Source: Phyllobacterium zundukense | Lineage (GTDB): Bacteria; Pseudomonadota; Alphaproteobacteria; Rhizobiales; Rhizobiaceae | Assembly (NCBI RefSeq): GCF_002764115.1 | Contig: NZ_CP017943.1 | Coordinates: 434,001 to 498,000 of the forward strand | Reading direction: 5' to 3' | DNA: 64,000 nt | In this document: piece after piece, positions 10,376 through 20,151 of the stretch | Numbering within the stretch: the stretch's first letter is position 1 | Layout: the number at the start of each line of letters is the position of its first letter | Made by a program: the position numbers and the translations under genes | The notes under the pieces: generated by a model | What the model saw: only the letters and a program-made list of their open reading frames with translations | What the model was told of the DNA's origin: nothing | Databases searched by the model: none

Positions 10376-11308
10376 ATGGCCATTCTTCTTCTGGCTGACC
10401 ACGACAATTCGAGCCTTTCCGACCAGACCGCCAAGGCGCTGACGGCAGCCGCAAAGATCGGCGGCGATGTTCATGTGCTGGTCGCGGGTAAGGGCGCCAA
10501 GGCTGCTGCCGATGCAGCCGCCACGCTCTCCGGCGTTTCCAAGGTGCTGCTTGCCCAAAGCGAGGAACTCGCCAACAACCTCGCCGAGCCGCTGACCGAC
10601 CTGATCGTCGCGCTGGCTAAAAGTTACGACACGATCCTTGCAGCCGCGACCTCGACCGGCAAGAACGTGTTGCCGCGCGTCGCCGCCCTGCTGGACGTCG
10701 CCCAGATTTCCGAGATCATCGAAGTTGTCTCCGCTGATACCTTCAAGCGTCCGATCTACGCCGGCAATGCCATCCAGACCGTTCAGTCATCGGATGCCAA
10801 GAAGGTCATTACCGTGCGCACTGCATCCTTCCCCCCGGCCTCCCAGGGCCCAGCTGCTGCCGTCGAGGAGATATCGACGGCAGACTTTTCTTCAGCCGTT
10901 TCGTCCTTCGTTGCAGATGCACTTTCGACCTCCGATCGTCCGGAACTCACATCAGCCAAAATTATTATCTCCGGCGGGCGGGCGCTCGGCTCGGCCGAGA
11001 AGTTCAACGAAATCATCCTGCCCGTCGCAGATAAGCTCGGGGCCGCCGTCGGCGCATCGCGCGCTGCCGTGGACGCCGGCTACGCCCCAAACGACTTCCA
11101 AGTTGGGCAGACTGGCAAGGTTGTCGCACCAGATCTCTACATCGCCTGTGGCATCTCCGGCGCTATCCAGCACCTCGCCGGCATGAAGGACTCGAAGGTC
11201 ATTGTCGCCGTCAACAATGATGAGGAAGCACCGATTTTCCAGGTCGCGGACTACGGCATCGTCTGCGATCTCTTCGAAATGCTGCCGGAGTTGGAGAAAG
11301 CGCTCTGA
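10376..11308 (+). CDS. etfA: Electron transfer flavoprotein alpha subunit
   Basis: The 310-residue alpha subunit that binds FAD in ETF. The N-terminal domain ([20 protein letters not shown]) partners the beta subunit and the C-terminal FAD domain contains [13 protein letters not shown] and the highly conserved [19 protein letters not shown] and [15 protein letters not shown]. An AAAGGA site precedes the ATG. It begins 23 bases after etfB in the same operon. In this context it should accept electrons from the amine oxidase at 8335. Confidence 0.95.
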   Translation: MAILLLADHDNSSLSDQTAKALTAAAKIGGDVHVLVAGKGAKAAADAAATLSGVSKVLLAQSEELANNLAEPLTDLIVALAKSYDTILAAATSTGKNVLPRVAALLDVAQISEIIEVVSADTFKRPIYAGNAIQTVQSSDAKKVITVRTASFPPASQGPAAAVEEISTADFSSAVSSFVADALSTSDRPELTSAKIIISGGRALGSAEKFNEIILPVADKLGAAVGASRAAVDAGYAPNDFQVGQTGKVVAPDLYIACGISGAIQHLAGMKDSKVIVAVNNDEEAPIFQVADYGIVCDLFEMLPELEKAL

Positions 11309-11337
11309 GCACACTCCTTAAAATTGGAACGAAACAC

Positions 11338-12222
11338 ATGGACAGATTCACCCTCACCGTTACGTGTAACAGCCGGATTGGGATAGTTGCCGCTATATCG
11401 GGCTATTTGGCGACCCAGGGCTGCAACATTGTCGATTCGTCCCAGTTCGACGATCTGGATACCGGCAAGTTCTTCATGCGGGTAAGCTTCATTTCGGAAG
11501 AACGGGCCGATCAGGCAAAGTTGATCGAAGGCCTCAAGCCAATCGTTGCCGAATTCGGCATGGACGCCGAGATCCACGATGCGACCAAGCCTATGAAGGT
11601 CATGCTGATGGTCTCGCGCTTCGGTCATTGCCTGAACGACTTGCTTTATCGCTGGAAGATCGGCGCCCTACCGATTGACATTGTCGGCGTCGTCTCCAAC
11701 CACTTTGACTACCAGAAGGTGGTCGTCAACCATGACATTCCCTTCCATCACATTAAGGTGACGAAGGAGAACAAGCCGCAGGCGGAAGCGCAACTGCTGC
11801 AGATGGTCGAGCAGACCGGCACGGAGCTGATCGTGCTTGCCCGCTACATGCAGGTCCTGTCGGATCTGCTTTGCAAGCGCATGTCTGGGCAGATCATCAA
11901 CATCCATCATTCGTTCCTGCCGAGCTTCAAGGGCGCCAATCCTTACAAGCAGGCCTATGAGCGCGGCGTGAAGCTGATCGGCGCGACGGCGCATTACGTC
12001 ACCGCCCATCTCGACGAGGGTCCGATCATCGAGCAGGACACGGTGCGCATCACCCATGCGCAGTCGGCAGACGATTACGTCTCACTCGGCCGCGATGTCG
12101 AAAGCCAGGTGTTGGCACGTGCCATTCACGCCCATATCCATCACCGCACCTTTATCAATGGCAACCGCACCGTCGTCTTCTCGGCAAGCCCCGGTTCTTA
12201 TGCCTCCGAGCGAATGGGGTAA
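11338..12222 (+). CDS. purU: Formyltetrahydrofolate deformylase
   Basis: A 294-residue PurU: an N-terminal ACT domain (about residues 5-80, FTLTVTCNSRIGIVAAISGY) followed by the formyltransferase-like catalytic domain with the conserved IINIHHSFLPSFKGANPY, the GATAHYVTAHLDEGPIIEQD motif and its catalytic Asp. It hydrolyses 10-formyl-THF to formate and THF, freeing folate for another round of methyl acceptance. Its position between ETF and folD fits recycling of one-carbon units released by demethylation, rather than purine synthesis. Confidence 0.93.
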   Translation: MDRFTLTVTCNSRIGIVAAISGYLATQGCNIVDSSQFDDLDTGKFFMRVSFISEERADQAKLIEGLKPIVAEFGMDAEIHDATKPMKVMLMVSRFGHCLNDLLYRWKIGALPIDIVGVVSNHFDYQKVVVNHDIPFHHIKVTKENKPQAEAQLLQMVEQTGTELIVLARYMQVLSDLLCKRMSGQIINIHHSFLPSFKGANPYKQAYERGVKLIGATAHYVTAHLDEGPIIEQDTVRITHAQSADDYVSLGRDVESQVLARAIHAHIHHRTFINGNRTVVFSASPGSYASERMG

Positions 12223-12225
12223 ATC

Positions 12226-13113
12226 ATGGCTGAGGTCATCGACGGTAAGCAGGTAGCGGCATCTGTTATCGAGAGTGTCAAGCAAGCTGCAGCTGAACTG
12301 GAACGTTCGAAGGGTGTGAAGACCGGCCTTGCAGTTGTCATCGTGGGCGATGATCCGGCAAGCCACACCTATGTCGGCGCCAAGAGCCGCATGGCCAAAG
12401 AATGCGGCTTTGCCTCGATCCAACACACCCTGCCGGCCGAGACGGCGCAGGAGGAGCTGGCCGCGCTGGTGCGGAACTTGAACGAGAATCCGTTGATACA
12501 CGGCATTCTCGTCCAGCTGCCGCTGCCGAAGCACCTGGATTCCGGCCCGATCATCCAGTCGATCAAGCCAGAGAAGGACGTCGACGGTCTTCACGTCGTC
12601 AATGCCGGCAAAGTCGTGACCGGTGATCTCGATGGCGGCCTCGTCTCCTGCACCCCGGCCGGAGCTATGGTGTTCGTTCGCCACGCACACGGCAACGATC
12701 TTTCGGGCCTCAACGCCGTGGTGATCGGTCGCTCCAACCTTTTCGGCAAGCCAATGTCCGCCCTGCTGCTCGCGGCCAACGCAACGGTGACGACCGCCCA
12801 TAAAGGCACCAAGGACCTGCCCGGCTTCTGCCGCAACGCCGATATCCTCGTCGTCGCCGTCGGCCGTGCCGAATTGGTCAAGGCCGATTGGGTGAAGCCG
12901 GGTGCGACTGTCATCGACGTCGGCATCAACCGCATCAGCGTCGACGGCAAGTCGCGCCTAGTCGGCGACGCCGCCTTCGAGGAATGCGCCAAGGTTGCGG
13001 GCGTCATCACCCCAGTTCCCGGTGGTGTCGGCCCGATGACCATCGCCATGCTGATGGCCAACACCGTTATCGCCGCGCAGCGTTTAAGCGGCCTAGGCGC
13101 GCTGAGACTTTAA
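12226..13113 (+). CDS. folD: Bifunctional methylene-THF dehydrogenase/cyclohydrolase
   Basis: A 295-residue FolD. Visible hallmarks are [17 protein letters not shown] (with the catalytic Lys), [13 protein letters not shown], the Rossmann NADP segment [17 protein letters not shown] and the C-terminal [16 protein letters not shown]. It oxidises methylene-THF to methenyl-THF and hydrolyses it to 10-formyl-THF, the substrate of PurU encoded just upstream. The two genes are three bases apart, so translation is probably coupled. The pair forms a complete route from methylene-THF to formate. Confidence 0.95.
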   Translation: MAEVIDGKQVAASVIESVKQAAAELERSKGVKTGLAVVIVGDDPASHTYVGAKSRMAKECGFASIQHTLPAETAQEELAALVRNLNENPLIHGILVQLPLPKHLDSGPIIQSIKPEKDVDGLHVVNAGKVVTGDLDGGLVSCTPAGAMVFVRHAHGNDLSGLNAVVIGRSNLFGKPMSALLLAANATVTTAHKGTKDLPGFCRNADILVVAVGRAELVKADWVKPGATVIDVGINRISVDGKSRLVGDAAFEECAKVAGVITPVPGGVGPMTIAMLMANTVIAAQRLSGLGALRL

Positions 13114-13130
13114 TCGGCCGAGGGAAAGCT

Positions 13131-13820
13131 ATGGGCATGACCGAAATACCCGAGCGCGAAAGCATGAAGTTCTCGTGGTGATCGTCGGCGCGAGACCCGG
13201 CGGCCTGTCTGCGGCGATCCGGCTGAAGCAGGTCAATCCGGACCTCACCGTGGTCGTCTTGGAAAAGGGCTCGGAAGTCGGCGCCCATATCCTCTCCGGC
13301 GCCGTCGTCGATCCGATCGGCATCGACCGCCTGCTTCCCGGCTGGTGCTAGGAGGAGCGCCATCCCTTCAAGACGGAAGTGACGGCCGACGACTTTCTGG
13401 TGCTCGGTCCGGCCGGCGCCATTCGCTTGCCGAACTTTATGATGCCGCCCTTGAGGAATAATCAAGGCAATTACATCGTCTCGCTCGGCAACGTCTGTCG
13501 CTGGCTGGCGGGCCACGCAGAAGCGCTGGGCGTCGAGATCTATCCGGGCTTTGCCGCAACCGAAGTGCTTCATAACGACGAGGGTGCCGTCATCGGCGTC
13601 GCCACAGGCGACGGGCACCGAGAAGAACGGCGAGCGGCTTGAACTACACCCCGCGGCCATGGAACTGCTCGGCAAGTACATGCTGATCGGCGAGGGCGTG
13701 CGTGGCTCACTCGCCAAGCAGCTCATCGCCAAGTTCGACCTGTCGAAGGATCGCGAGCCCCAGCAATTCGGCATCGGCATCAAGGAGCTCTGACAGGTCG
13801 AGCCCGATGACAGGCCGGCC
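13131..13820 (+). pseudogene. ETF-ubiquinone oxidoreductase, broken and truncated
   Basis: The frame encodes the N-terminal half of ETF-QO (about 220 of roughly 550 residues): VVIVGARPGGLSAAIRLK, then GAHILSGAVVDPIGIDRLLP, NYIVSLGNVCRWLAGHAEAL and, after a shift, GEGVRGSLAKQLIAKFDLSK. The start is out of frame with the Rossmann motif, a TAG interrupts it at about 13349, a frameshift lies near 13620, and a TGA at 13791 replaces the Trp after GIGIKEL. The Rossmann motif has an Arg where GAGPAG is usual. The iron-sulfur C-terminal half is missing. ETF reduced by this operon must therefore use an ETF-QO encoded elsewhere. Confidence 0.88.
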
Positions 13821-13841
13821 AGTACCATCGGGATGAGCGGA

Positions 13842-15932
13842 TTACGCTGCCAGTTTCTTGCTTTTGCCGCCTCCCCCGCCCTGCAGTATACGATCAAGAA
13901 GCATCGCGAGAGTGATAACTGATACGCCGGCCTCAAATCCTAGGGGCAGGTTGACGCTTCCGACGGCCCACATGACTCTTTCACCTAGACCTATTGTGCC
14001 GATCATTGCGCTGACCACAACCATTGCCAAGGCCGACATGGTGGTCTGAGTGACTCCCAACATGATTGACGGAAGCGCGGCGGCAATCCTGACCTTCCAG
14101 AGAACTTGACTCTCCGTGGCCCCAAAAGCTCGCGCTGCCTCTACCATCTCTATATTGACTTGGCGCAGACCCAAGTTTGTTAGTCGGATGACCGGTGGCA
14201 TAGAATAGATGACCGTCGCAAAAATTCCGGCAACGATGCCGATCCCCAGAAACATCACCGCGGGGATGATGAATAGGAAGATAGGCAATGTTTGCATAAC
14301 GTCGAGCACTGCTCGACCGACGGCCTCAATCACATTGCTTTTGGCCATGAGAATACCAATTGCCACACCAAGGGTCACCGAGATTGCGACAGCGACTCCG
14401 ACTATCGCTAGCGTTGTCATGGCGTGCTGCCACATCCCAAGCATTCCGATCAAAAAGAGAGCTGCGACAGAAATTAGGCCCGTGCCAGCACCTCTTCTTC
14501 GGAACGCGAGCCAGCCAACGACCAAGGTGACTATCGGCCATGGCATCCAAAGTAGTGATTTTACAAATGGCAGGAGGATGTTCCTGATCAGAAAATCGCG
14601 AACCGGATGAATGTATGGCGCGACATTCAGGTTAAACCACCTAATTGCGTTATCTACCGGGCCATTCAGCGAGAATGTGAGTAACCCGGGGGAATTGCCG
14701 TCAGCACTAGGGAGAGCCAGTGCAGCAGCAGTGGCCAAAATAATCAAGGCTGCCGCCTGAAAAATGGCGGGATATAGCCCCCCGGATTTGGGGTAAACTC
14801 GTTTGGCTAGACGACCAACATGCCGGCGAGCTTTAGCGCGCATTGTTTCATTTTTATCGACGGAAGGCTGATTTCCATCGAACCCGGCGACAGGTGCCGA
14901 CCTTGTCGTGCCTGGGGTAATGCGAGGCTGGCTTAGCGCGTATCCGAGGCGATCAATCAAAATTGCAATGAAGACGATCGCGAGTCCTGCTTGGAGACCA
15001 CGGCCAAACCGAAGCTGTTGAACGGACCGCCACACCTCTATTCCCAGCCCCCCCGCGCCAATCATACCAGCCATGACCACTACGCTCAGCGCCAGCATCA
15101 CTGTCTGATTCACTCCAAGCATTATCGACGGCCTGGCAAGCGGCAGTTCGACCTTTGTCAGTACCTGGACCTTGCTGGCACCGAATGCCCGCGCGGCTTC
15201 GATCGCCTCCGGCGGAACCTCTCGCAACCCTAAGTTGGTTAACCGGACCACTGGAGGCAGGGAGTAGATTATCGTGATTAGGACCGCCGAGGGAGCCCCT
15301 GTTCCAAAGACAATCAAAAACGGAATAAAATAAACTAGCGAAGGACAGGACTGCATGGCATCGAGAACCGGTCGGAGTAGCTGCGTGAACCGGTCGCTTC
15401 GGGCCGCCAGAACGCCCAATACCAAACCGAACACAACGGCAAACAGGAGAGCAACAGCCATTAATGCGGCCGTTTCCATCGTAGGCTCCCACAAGCCCGT
15501 TGCACCGACGAATGTAATGCCAACCAGGCCGAACAAAGCAAGGCGCACCGATGCCAACGTGGCAACCGCAATAACGACAACAGCCGCTATGACTAGCGGC
15601 GAGGTCGAGAGCAGGACATGCTCGGTGAAATCGACCGCCGTAATGATAGTACTACGGATGCCGGAAAACAGCCACGGGATTGTCCTCACCGTCGCATCGA
15701 CTATTGCGTCGATCGCTTCCCCGACCGGTAGTTTCCACTCCGCCGGAAAGTTATGGTCCATGCCAAGAAATCCGTAAAGGACCAAGGTCATGCCTGTGGC
15801 AGCAACCACCGCGATCAGCTGAAGCAGAAAGCTGTAACTGCTGCCACGTTTCACGAGGGCTCCAAACTGGAGCCCTCGAACGGTGATTGGCCTGATCTCT
15901 GACATTGCTATTTGATCAGTAGCATCAACCAT
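13842..15932 (-). CDS. proW: Glycine betaine/proline type ABC permease with two fused permease domains
   Basis: A 696-residue inner-membrane protein with two tandem ProW-type permease domains. Each half has its own EAA loop: ALREVPPEAIEAARAFGAS in the first and LRQVNIEMVEAARAFGATES in the second, each preceded by SCPSLVYFIPFLIVFGTG or TLPIFLFIIPAVMFLGIG. Normal ProW has one such domain and dimerises; here one chain supplies both. ATG 15932 overlaps the TGA of the binding-protein gene by one base (TGATG), so translation is coupled; longer starts inside that gene are unlikely. Substrate is probably a betaine or related compound. Confidence 0.88.
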   Translation of the reverse strand: MVDATDQIAMSEIRPITVRGLQFGALVKRGSSYSFLLQLIAVVAATGMTLVLYGFLGMDHNFPAEWKLPVGEAIDAIVDATVRTIPWLFSGIRSTIITAVDFTEHVLLSTSPLVIAAVVVIAVATLASVRLALFGLVGITFVGATGLWEPTMETAALMAVALLFAVVFGLVLGVLAARSDRFTQLLRPVLDAMQSCPSLVYFIPFLIVFGTGAPSAVLITIIYSLPPVVRLTNLGLREVPPEAIEAARAFGASKVQVLTKVELPLARPSIMLGVNQTVMLALSVVVMAGMIGAGGLGIEVWRSVQQLRFGRGLQAGLAIVFIAILIDRLGYALSQPRITPGTTRSAPVAGFDGNQPSVDKNETMRAKARRHVGRLAKRVYPKSGGLYPAIFQAAALIILATAAALALPSADGNSPGLLTFSLNGPVDNAIRWFNLNVAPYIHPVRDFLIRNILLPFVKSLLWMPWPIVTLVVGWLAFRRRGAGTGLISVAALFLIGMLGMWQHAMTTLAIVGVAVAISVTLGVAIGILMAKSNVIEAVGRAVLDVMQTLPIFLFIIPAVMFLGIGIVAGIFATVIYSMPPVIRLTNLGLRQVNIEMVEAARAFGATESQVLWKVRIAAALPSIMLGVTQTTMSALAMVVVSAMIGTIGLGERVMWAVGSVNLPLGFEAGVSVITLAMLLDRILQGGGGGKSKKLAA

Positions 15933-16972
15933 CAGTTTGCCGCCTTCGGTATCCACTTGCGCCAAACTTCCTCGTTTTTCGTGAGCCACTGGCGAACCGA
16001 CTCTTCTTCGGTTATTCCATCCTTGGCGACTGGCACCATCATCTCGCCTAGGTGCTCACGCGTCATATGAAAGTTCTGAATGAATTCCCACACTTCCGGA
16101 TACCGCTTTGCAGCGTCGCCGTTCATGCCATTGTACATGGTCTGGTCCTTCCAAGCGCAGGCGTACGTCGTCCCCCAGCATTCCTCCGTGTAGGGAGGAA
16201 ACTTTACCAACGTCATGTCAAGCATATACAGGACATAGTGGGGGTCCCACATGAGCGCCATAATTGGCTCGCCTCGCTCGTATGCAGAGAAAATTTCTGC
16301 CACAAGGGCTGCCTCTGATCCGGCGAAGCGCATATCGTAGTTCAGGCCAAGGTTTTTAATTCGCTGTGGATCGCCATACAGCTCGGCCCACGATGGATCG
16401 CCGCTCAAGTAACGTCCCTTTGGCTCCGTCTCGGCGGTGGAAAAGATTTTGGCGCAGTCGTTCAGCGCACGCCAATCAGGTAATCCTGGGCATGAAGGCT
16501 TAATGCCTCGCTTTGGGTCCCCACGGATGACGTATGATGGTACGTACCAGCCTTCGAGTGCTTTCATGCCCTCGTTAGGCGAAAGGACGATCTTGCCCTC
16601 CTTCTCGGGCTGCTTGTAAAAGGGACTGCCGGTCAGATCCCAGATTTCCATGAGGACGTCTGCGTCGCCCCTAGCAAGCGATTGGAACCCCGGCACGAAG
16701 TCGATTCGCTGAACCTCAACATCGTAGCCCATCTTCTCACGTAGGATGATCTCGGCAACCTTGGTGTTGATAACCTGGCTGATCCAGTTCATTTCAACCA
16801 GGACCAGCTTCCCCTTGTTTGTTTTAGTCTCGGCCCATGCTGACAGTGGTGAAATGATGACGCTCAAGCACATGAACCAAGCGGCGAACAGCTTCCAGCG
16901 CCGATGGCGCCAAGATGCCTCGTAACGGTAGCCGCTGATTTTTTTACGGCCTTCTATTGTCCCTTCACTCAT
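15932..16972 (-). CDS. proX: Glycine betaine-type ABC substrate-binding protein
   Basis: A 346-residue OpuAC/ProX-family periplasmic binding protein. The N-terminus has a basic stretch then a signal peptide ending near SAWAETKTNKGK. The mature part contains LVLVEMNWISQVINTKVAEI and many aromatic residues (MEIWDLTG, EELYGDP-like regions, MALMWDPHYVLYMLD) of the kind that form the cation-pi box for quaternary amines in this family. GGAGG precedes the ATG at 16972. It lies between the ATPase and permease genes. Exact ligand (glycine betaine, proline betaine, carnitine or another) cannot be decided from sequence. Confidence 0.88.
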   Translation of the reverse strand: MSEGTIEGRKKISGYRYEASWRHRRWKLFAAWFMCLSVIISPLSAWAETKTNKGKLVLVEMNWISQVINTKVAEIILREKMGYDVEVQRIDFVPGFQSLARGDADVLMEIWDLTGSPFYKQPEKEGKIVLSPNEGMKALEGWYVPSYVIRGDPKRGIKPSCPGLPDWRALNDCAKIFSTAETEPKGRYLSGDPSWAELYGDPQRIKNLGLNYDMRFAGSEAALVAEIFSAYERGEPIMALMWDPHYVLYMLDMTLVKFPPYTEECWGTTYACAWKDQTMYNGMNGDAAKRYPEVWEFIQNFHMTREHLGEMMVPVAKDGITEEESVRQWLTKNEEVWRKWIPKAAN

Positions 16973-16994
16973 TTTGATTCCTCCCTTAATGAGC

Positions 16995-18179
16995 TCACAT
17001 GGTCTTATCCACGTTCTCTTCCAAGTTATTTTCAGCCAAAGCCCGCATTACTTCCTGCCGCTCTACACCGCCTAGTAGCCTGCCCTCATCATCGACGACC
17101 GGTATTGGTCCGTCGAAAACGGCGAAAAGGGAAAACAACTCTTCAAGCCGGGCGTCGGGCCGAACGCTCGCAACTTGACGAACCGCCGCATCCGCGGTTG
17201 CTGGGCTCTCTGCGGTCGCTAGATCGAACGCTCCAGAAAATCGCCCCTTGTCGTCGACGACGAAGACCGGTGTCCGACTTCCTTGGATTTCCGCCGTCAC
17301 CGGAGCATCCTTCAACTGCCCTTGGCACAAAGTCGGCAATTTTGTATTCATTACACTCCTGACCCGAATGACTTTCGAGCGAGGTACGTCTTGAATGAAC
17401 TTCGCCACATATTCGTCGGCGGGTCGTGCAACGATTTCCTCTCCGGTGCCGACCTGAACGATTTCCCCATTTCTCATGATTGCGATTCGGTCACCAATCT
17501 TCACCGCTTCTAGGAAGTCATGAGTGATGAAGACTATAGTCCGCTGCATCACGTCCTGCAGACCGAGAAGCTCGTCTTGCATCTGGCGTCTTATGAGCGG
17601 ATCAAGTGCACTGAAGGGTTCGTCAAAGATGATGATGCTTGGATCGACGGCTAGCGCTCTCGCAAGTCCCACGCGCTGCTGCATGCCTCCGCTCAACTCC
17701 GAAACGTGCCGTTCACCCCACCCCTCGAGACCCACTCGGCTGATGACCTCGAACGCCCGCTCACGCCTCGCCCGCGACGGAACGCCGCGTATCTCCAGCC
17801 CGAAACCGACATTATCGACCACAGTTCGATGGGGGAGCAGTCCAAAATGCTGGAATACCATGGCGAACTTCTCGCGCCGAACAGCCGAAAGCTGCTGCTG
17901 ACTCATCTGAATGAGATCTTCGCCGTCGAGGCGTACTTCACCGGCAGTAGGCTCAATCAGGCGCGTGAGACAGCGAACAAGTGTCGACTTCCCGCTTCCT
18001 GAGAGGCCCATTACGACGAATTTCTCCCCATCGCGCACCTGTAGTGAAGTATCGCGTACTGCAACATGATGGTCGGCCAGCTGGCTACCATTTGCATGCC
18101 GCAGATCGTCCAGAAATTTGCGGGGCCGAGGTCCGAAGACTTTCCATAGTCCGCGACAGTCGAGGCGAATCTCAGCCAT
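16995..18179 (-). CDS. proV: Glycine betaine/proline type ABC ATPase with C-terminal CBS domains
   Basis: A 394-residue ATPase of the ProV/OpuAA family. Walker A is GLSGSGKS (about residues 58-65), the signature is LSGGMQQR and Walker B IIIFDEPFSALDP. The region after about residue 275 contains paired CBS-like segments (TPVFVVDDKGRFSGAF and GPIPVVDDEGRLLGGVE), which in relatives sense ionic strength. It is the first gene of the proV-proX-proW operon. The operon reads toward the one-carbon operon and probably imports the substrate that operon degrades. Confidence 0.92.
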   Translation of the reverse strand: MAEIRLDCRGLWKVFGPRPRKFLDDLRHANGSQLADHHVAVRDTSLQVRDGEKFVVMGLSGSGKSTLVRCLTRLIEPTAGEVRLDGEDLIQMSQQQLSAVRREKFAMVFQHFGLLPHRTVVDNVGFGLEIRGVPSRARRERAFEVISRVGLEGWGERHVSELSGGMQQRVGLARALAVDPSIIIFDEPFSALDPLIRRQMQDELLGLQDVMQRTIVFITHDFLEAVKIGDRIAIMRNGEIVQVGTGEEIVARPADEYVAKFIQDVPRSKVIRVRSVMNTKLPTLCQGQLKDAPVTAEIQGSRTPVFVVDDKGRFSGAFDLATAESPATADAAVRQVASVRPDARLEELFSLFAVFDGPIPVVDDEGRLLGGVERQEVMRALAENNLEENVDKTM

Positions 18180-19162
18180 GGCGCGTCAACGAACTCTAAA
18201 TGGAGTTATGAAGGTAGTTGGTGTGACTTGTTCCGTTGTCATCTTAATGCCACCCCGTTGTTGCGACAGACACCAGTCAGCTATGAAAGACGCTTATTTG
18301 CGCCCTCCGTTTTGCCTTGTCATAAAGGCCCAATGCTACGATATAATCGTTTCAATGTCAATGAGAGCAGCGTATATTGAGCTATTATTTTCAGAGCATT
18401 GTGCTTTACCCGGCAAAGGAATGGCGGGCAAAGGAGTATAGAGAGCGCTCATATTGAGCGAGGAAAGATAATCGGAACGCGTGCCGACGGATGTAACCGG
18501 GAGACCAGATTGTTCCGACCAACCATTGCCGCACAGCCGCTGCCGGCCGCTCAATCTCGGCCGCCGCAGGATTTCAACGCGCCGAAGACAATGCCTCAAA
18601 CTCTCGCCGCAACGCTTCCACGTCATTAACCTTCACTACATGCACTCTGAAGAGCGCTCCCGACTAGCGGGAAAGATATAAACAACTCTCCCACTATAAT
18701 TTCACCACGCGCGCGTGTTATCTCTAGGGCGGCTCAGTCGTGGAACTGAGCGGCAGGTATTAAATCAATCTGGGAGGAATCGGACAAGAAGACCCGGAGG
18801 GACGGCCCTTTGAAGTCCGTACGCGGGTGATCTTTCCAATTCGAAGAAGCAGCGCCAGAGGTGGGCGTACTTGTGGTCGGTTTCAATGGGGCGAAGCTGG
18901 GGGCAACTCCGTTATTGCCGTTGCTGCCTGATTTACGGTGCTGTGGACTGACATTGTCCTGGACCCCTCCCGATTCGCTTCCTCAGAATATCCCATTACC
19001 CCTTCCGGTCCGCTTTGGTAATGCGTGACAATACGTAGGGGGTACAAGACGTGCCGCTGCCCTCCCGCGACGTCGAACAATCGCCGCCGGCATTTTCGCG
19101 CCCTCGAACGCCCCGGATCGCAAAACTGTGTTAAGTTGGCCTTACGGTCAGGAGCAGGAGCG
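18180..19162. other. Long gene-free stretch upstream of proV
   Basis: Nearly 1 kb with no convincing gene on either strand. The part next to proV must hold its promoter. Around 18340-18440 the DNA is AT-rich. The open frames at 18336-18681 and 18883-19284 read as chance frames, with no motifs and no good ribosome binding sites. Confidence 0.4.
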
Positions 19163-19270
19163 GTGTGGCTGGCTATCGTCTTCAAGATTGCGGCCGGCGC
19201 GTTCTTTGCCTGGATGACGTGGCTTATTGTGCGTGGACCAGTAGTCCAGACAATTGATCGGGGTGACTGA
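19163..19270 (+). CDS. Possible 35-residue membrane peptide
   Basis: A very short frame starting with GTG directly after a repeated AGGAG (two copies at about 19150-19160). The predicted peptide is mostly one membrane segment (WLAIVFKIAAGAFFAWMTW) with a polar C-terminus ending TIDRGD. Nothing else is known of it. The good ribosome binding site and the membrane-like content are the only support, so it may be spurious. Confidence 0.3.
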   Translation: MWLAIVFKIAAGAFFAWMTWLIVRGPVVQTIDRGD

Positions 19271-19452
19271 CTCTTGTCCGACATTTGAAGTGCTGGAGCA
19301 TGCCCATTCCGGCCGACATGCGCCCTTGGACGCCAAACCCGATTGAGGTGGATGTCCGTTTCTTGCCGCGATTAAGATTTGTCGATCGCCCTTACCCGAA
19401 TGGAATAGCTGACACTGGCAATCTAACTGCGCACACCGGACACAACCCCTTC

Positions 19453-19695
19453 ATGGTTCAACCCACTCAGCTCATTGTTGTCATGGCATTCTTCAGGGCG
19501 GATGACGGTGAGCTCGTGCCAGCGTTTGACGCTGCAAAGTTTGGCAGCGAAGAGCAGGCGCTTCGCATCGCACGCCACCTGGCCGGCAAGCACGTCGGCG
19601 TGATCGCCTGGAGCCGGGAGGCAGAACCCGGTATGGATGGTTACGGTCCGCCGACAGTTCTGTTTCAATCTGGCGACATACCAGACATGGAGTGA
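19453..19695 (+). CDS. Small conserved hypothetical protein (80 residues)
   Basis: The protein begins MVQPTQLIVVMAFFRADDGE and has the pattern of small rhizobial hypothetical proteins with ALRIARHLAGKHVGVIAWSR and a tail GPPTVLFQSGDIPD. ATG 19453 is preferred to an ATG at 19285, because the extra 56 residues have no protein-like character. No membrane segment or known domain is seen. Its stop overlaps the start of the next small frame (TGATG), suggesting a two-gene unit. Function unknown. Confidence 0.6.
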   Translation: MVQPTQLIVVMAFFRADDGELVPAFDAAKFGSEEQALRIARHLAGKHVGVIAWSREAEPGMDGYGPPTVLFQSGDIPDME

Positions 19696-19862
19696 TGATG
19701 AGAGTTCGGGATGCGATCAATCGCGATCTGATCAGGTACAGCAACGATTCACTATTTCTCTCAACACATGCAAAACAAGCGCTTCTCCGCGAGGCATCTG
19801 TCGCGATCCGTTGCTACCAGACACTGGTTGCGATCTCGGGTCAAACTCGATGCTCTTCGTGA
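19695..19862 (+). CDS. Possible 55-residue protein coupled to the preceding gene
   Basis: The start ATG shares its A with the TGA of the preceding gene (TGATG), a common sign of translational coupling. The predicted product is MMRVRDAINRDLIRYSNDSL followed by a helix-like segment HAKQALLREASVAIRC and a short tail with two Cys residues. No recognisable family. Support is only the overlap and the open frame. Confidence 0.35.
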   Translation: MMRVRDAINRDLIRYSNDSLFLSTHAKQALLREASVAIRCYQTLVAISGQTRCSS

Positions 19863-20151
19863 TGCAGCGCTTAAGAGCGGCCGGGGAAATCTTGCCTTGC
19901 TGCCCCTCCATCTTCCAACGCGAACGCTTCGCTTAACAATGGGTACTGACCATTGTGAATCCGCGATCTACTCCGATTCTTAATATTGACGACTTATGCC
20001 GCGTGTAACTTGGCTCGAACACAACTTTCAGTCACTCGCTTTTTTAGACCTACAAACGTCTCATGCCAAAACGTTCGGCCCAAAGCTTCCAGTCAGTGTT
20101 GACGTACAAGAACGTATTGTTCTTACTGAGAAATGATTTTCGATGGACTGG

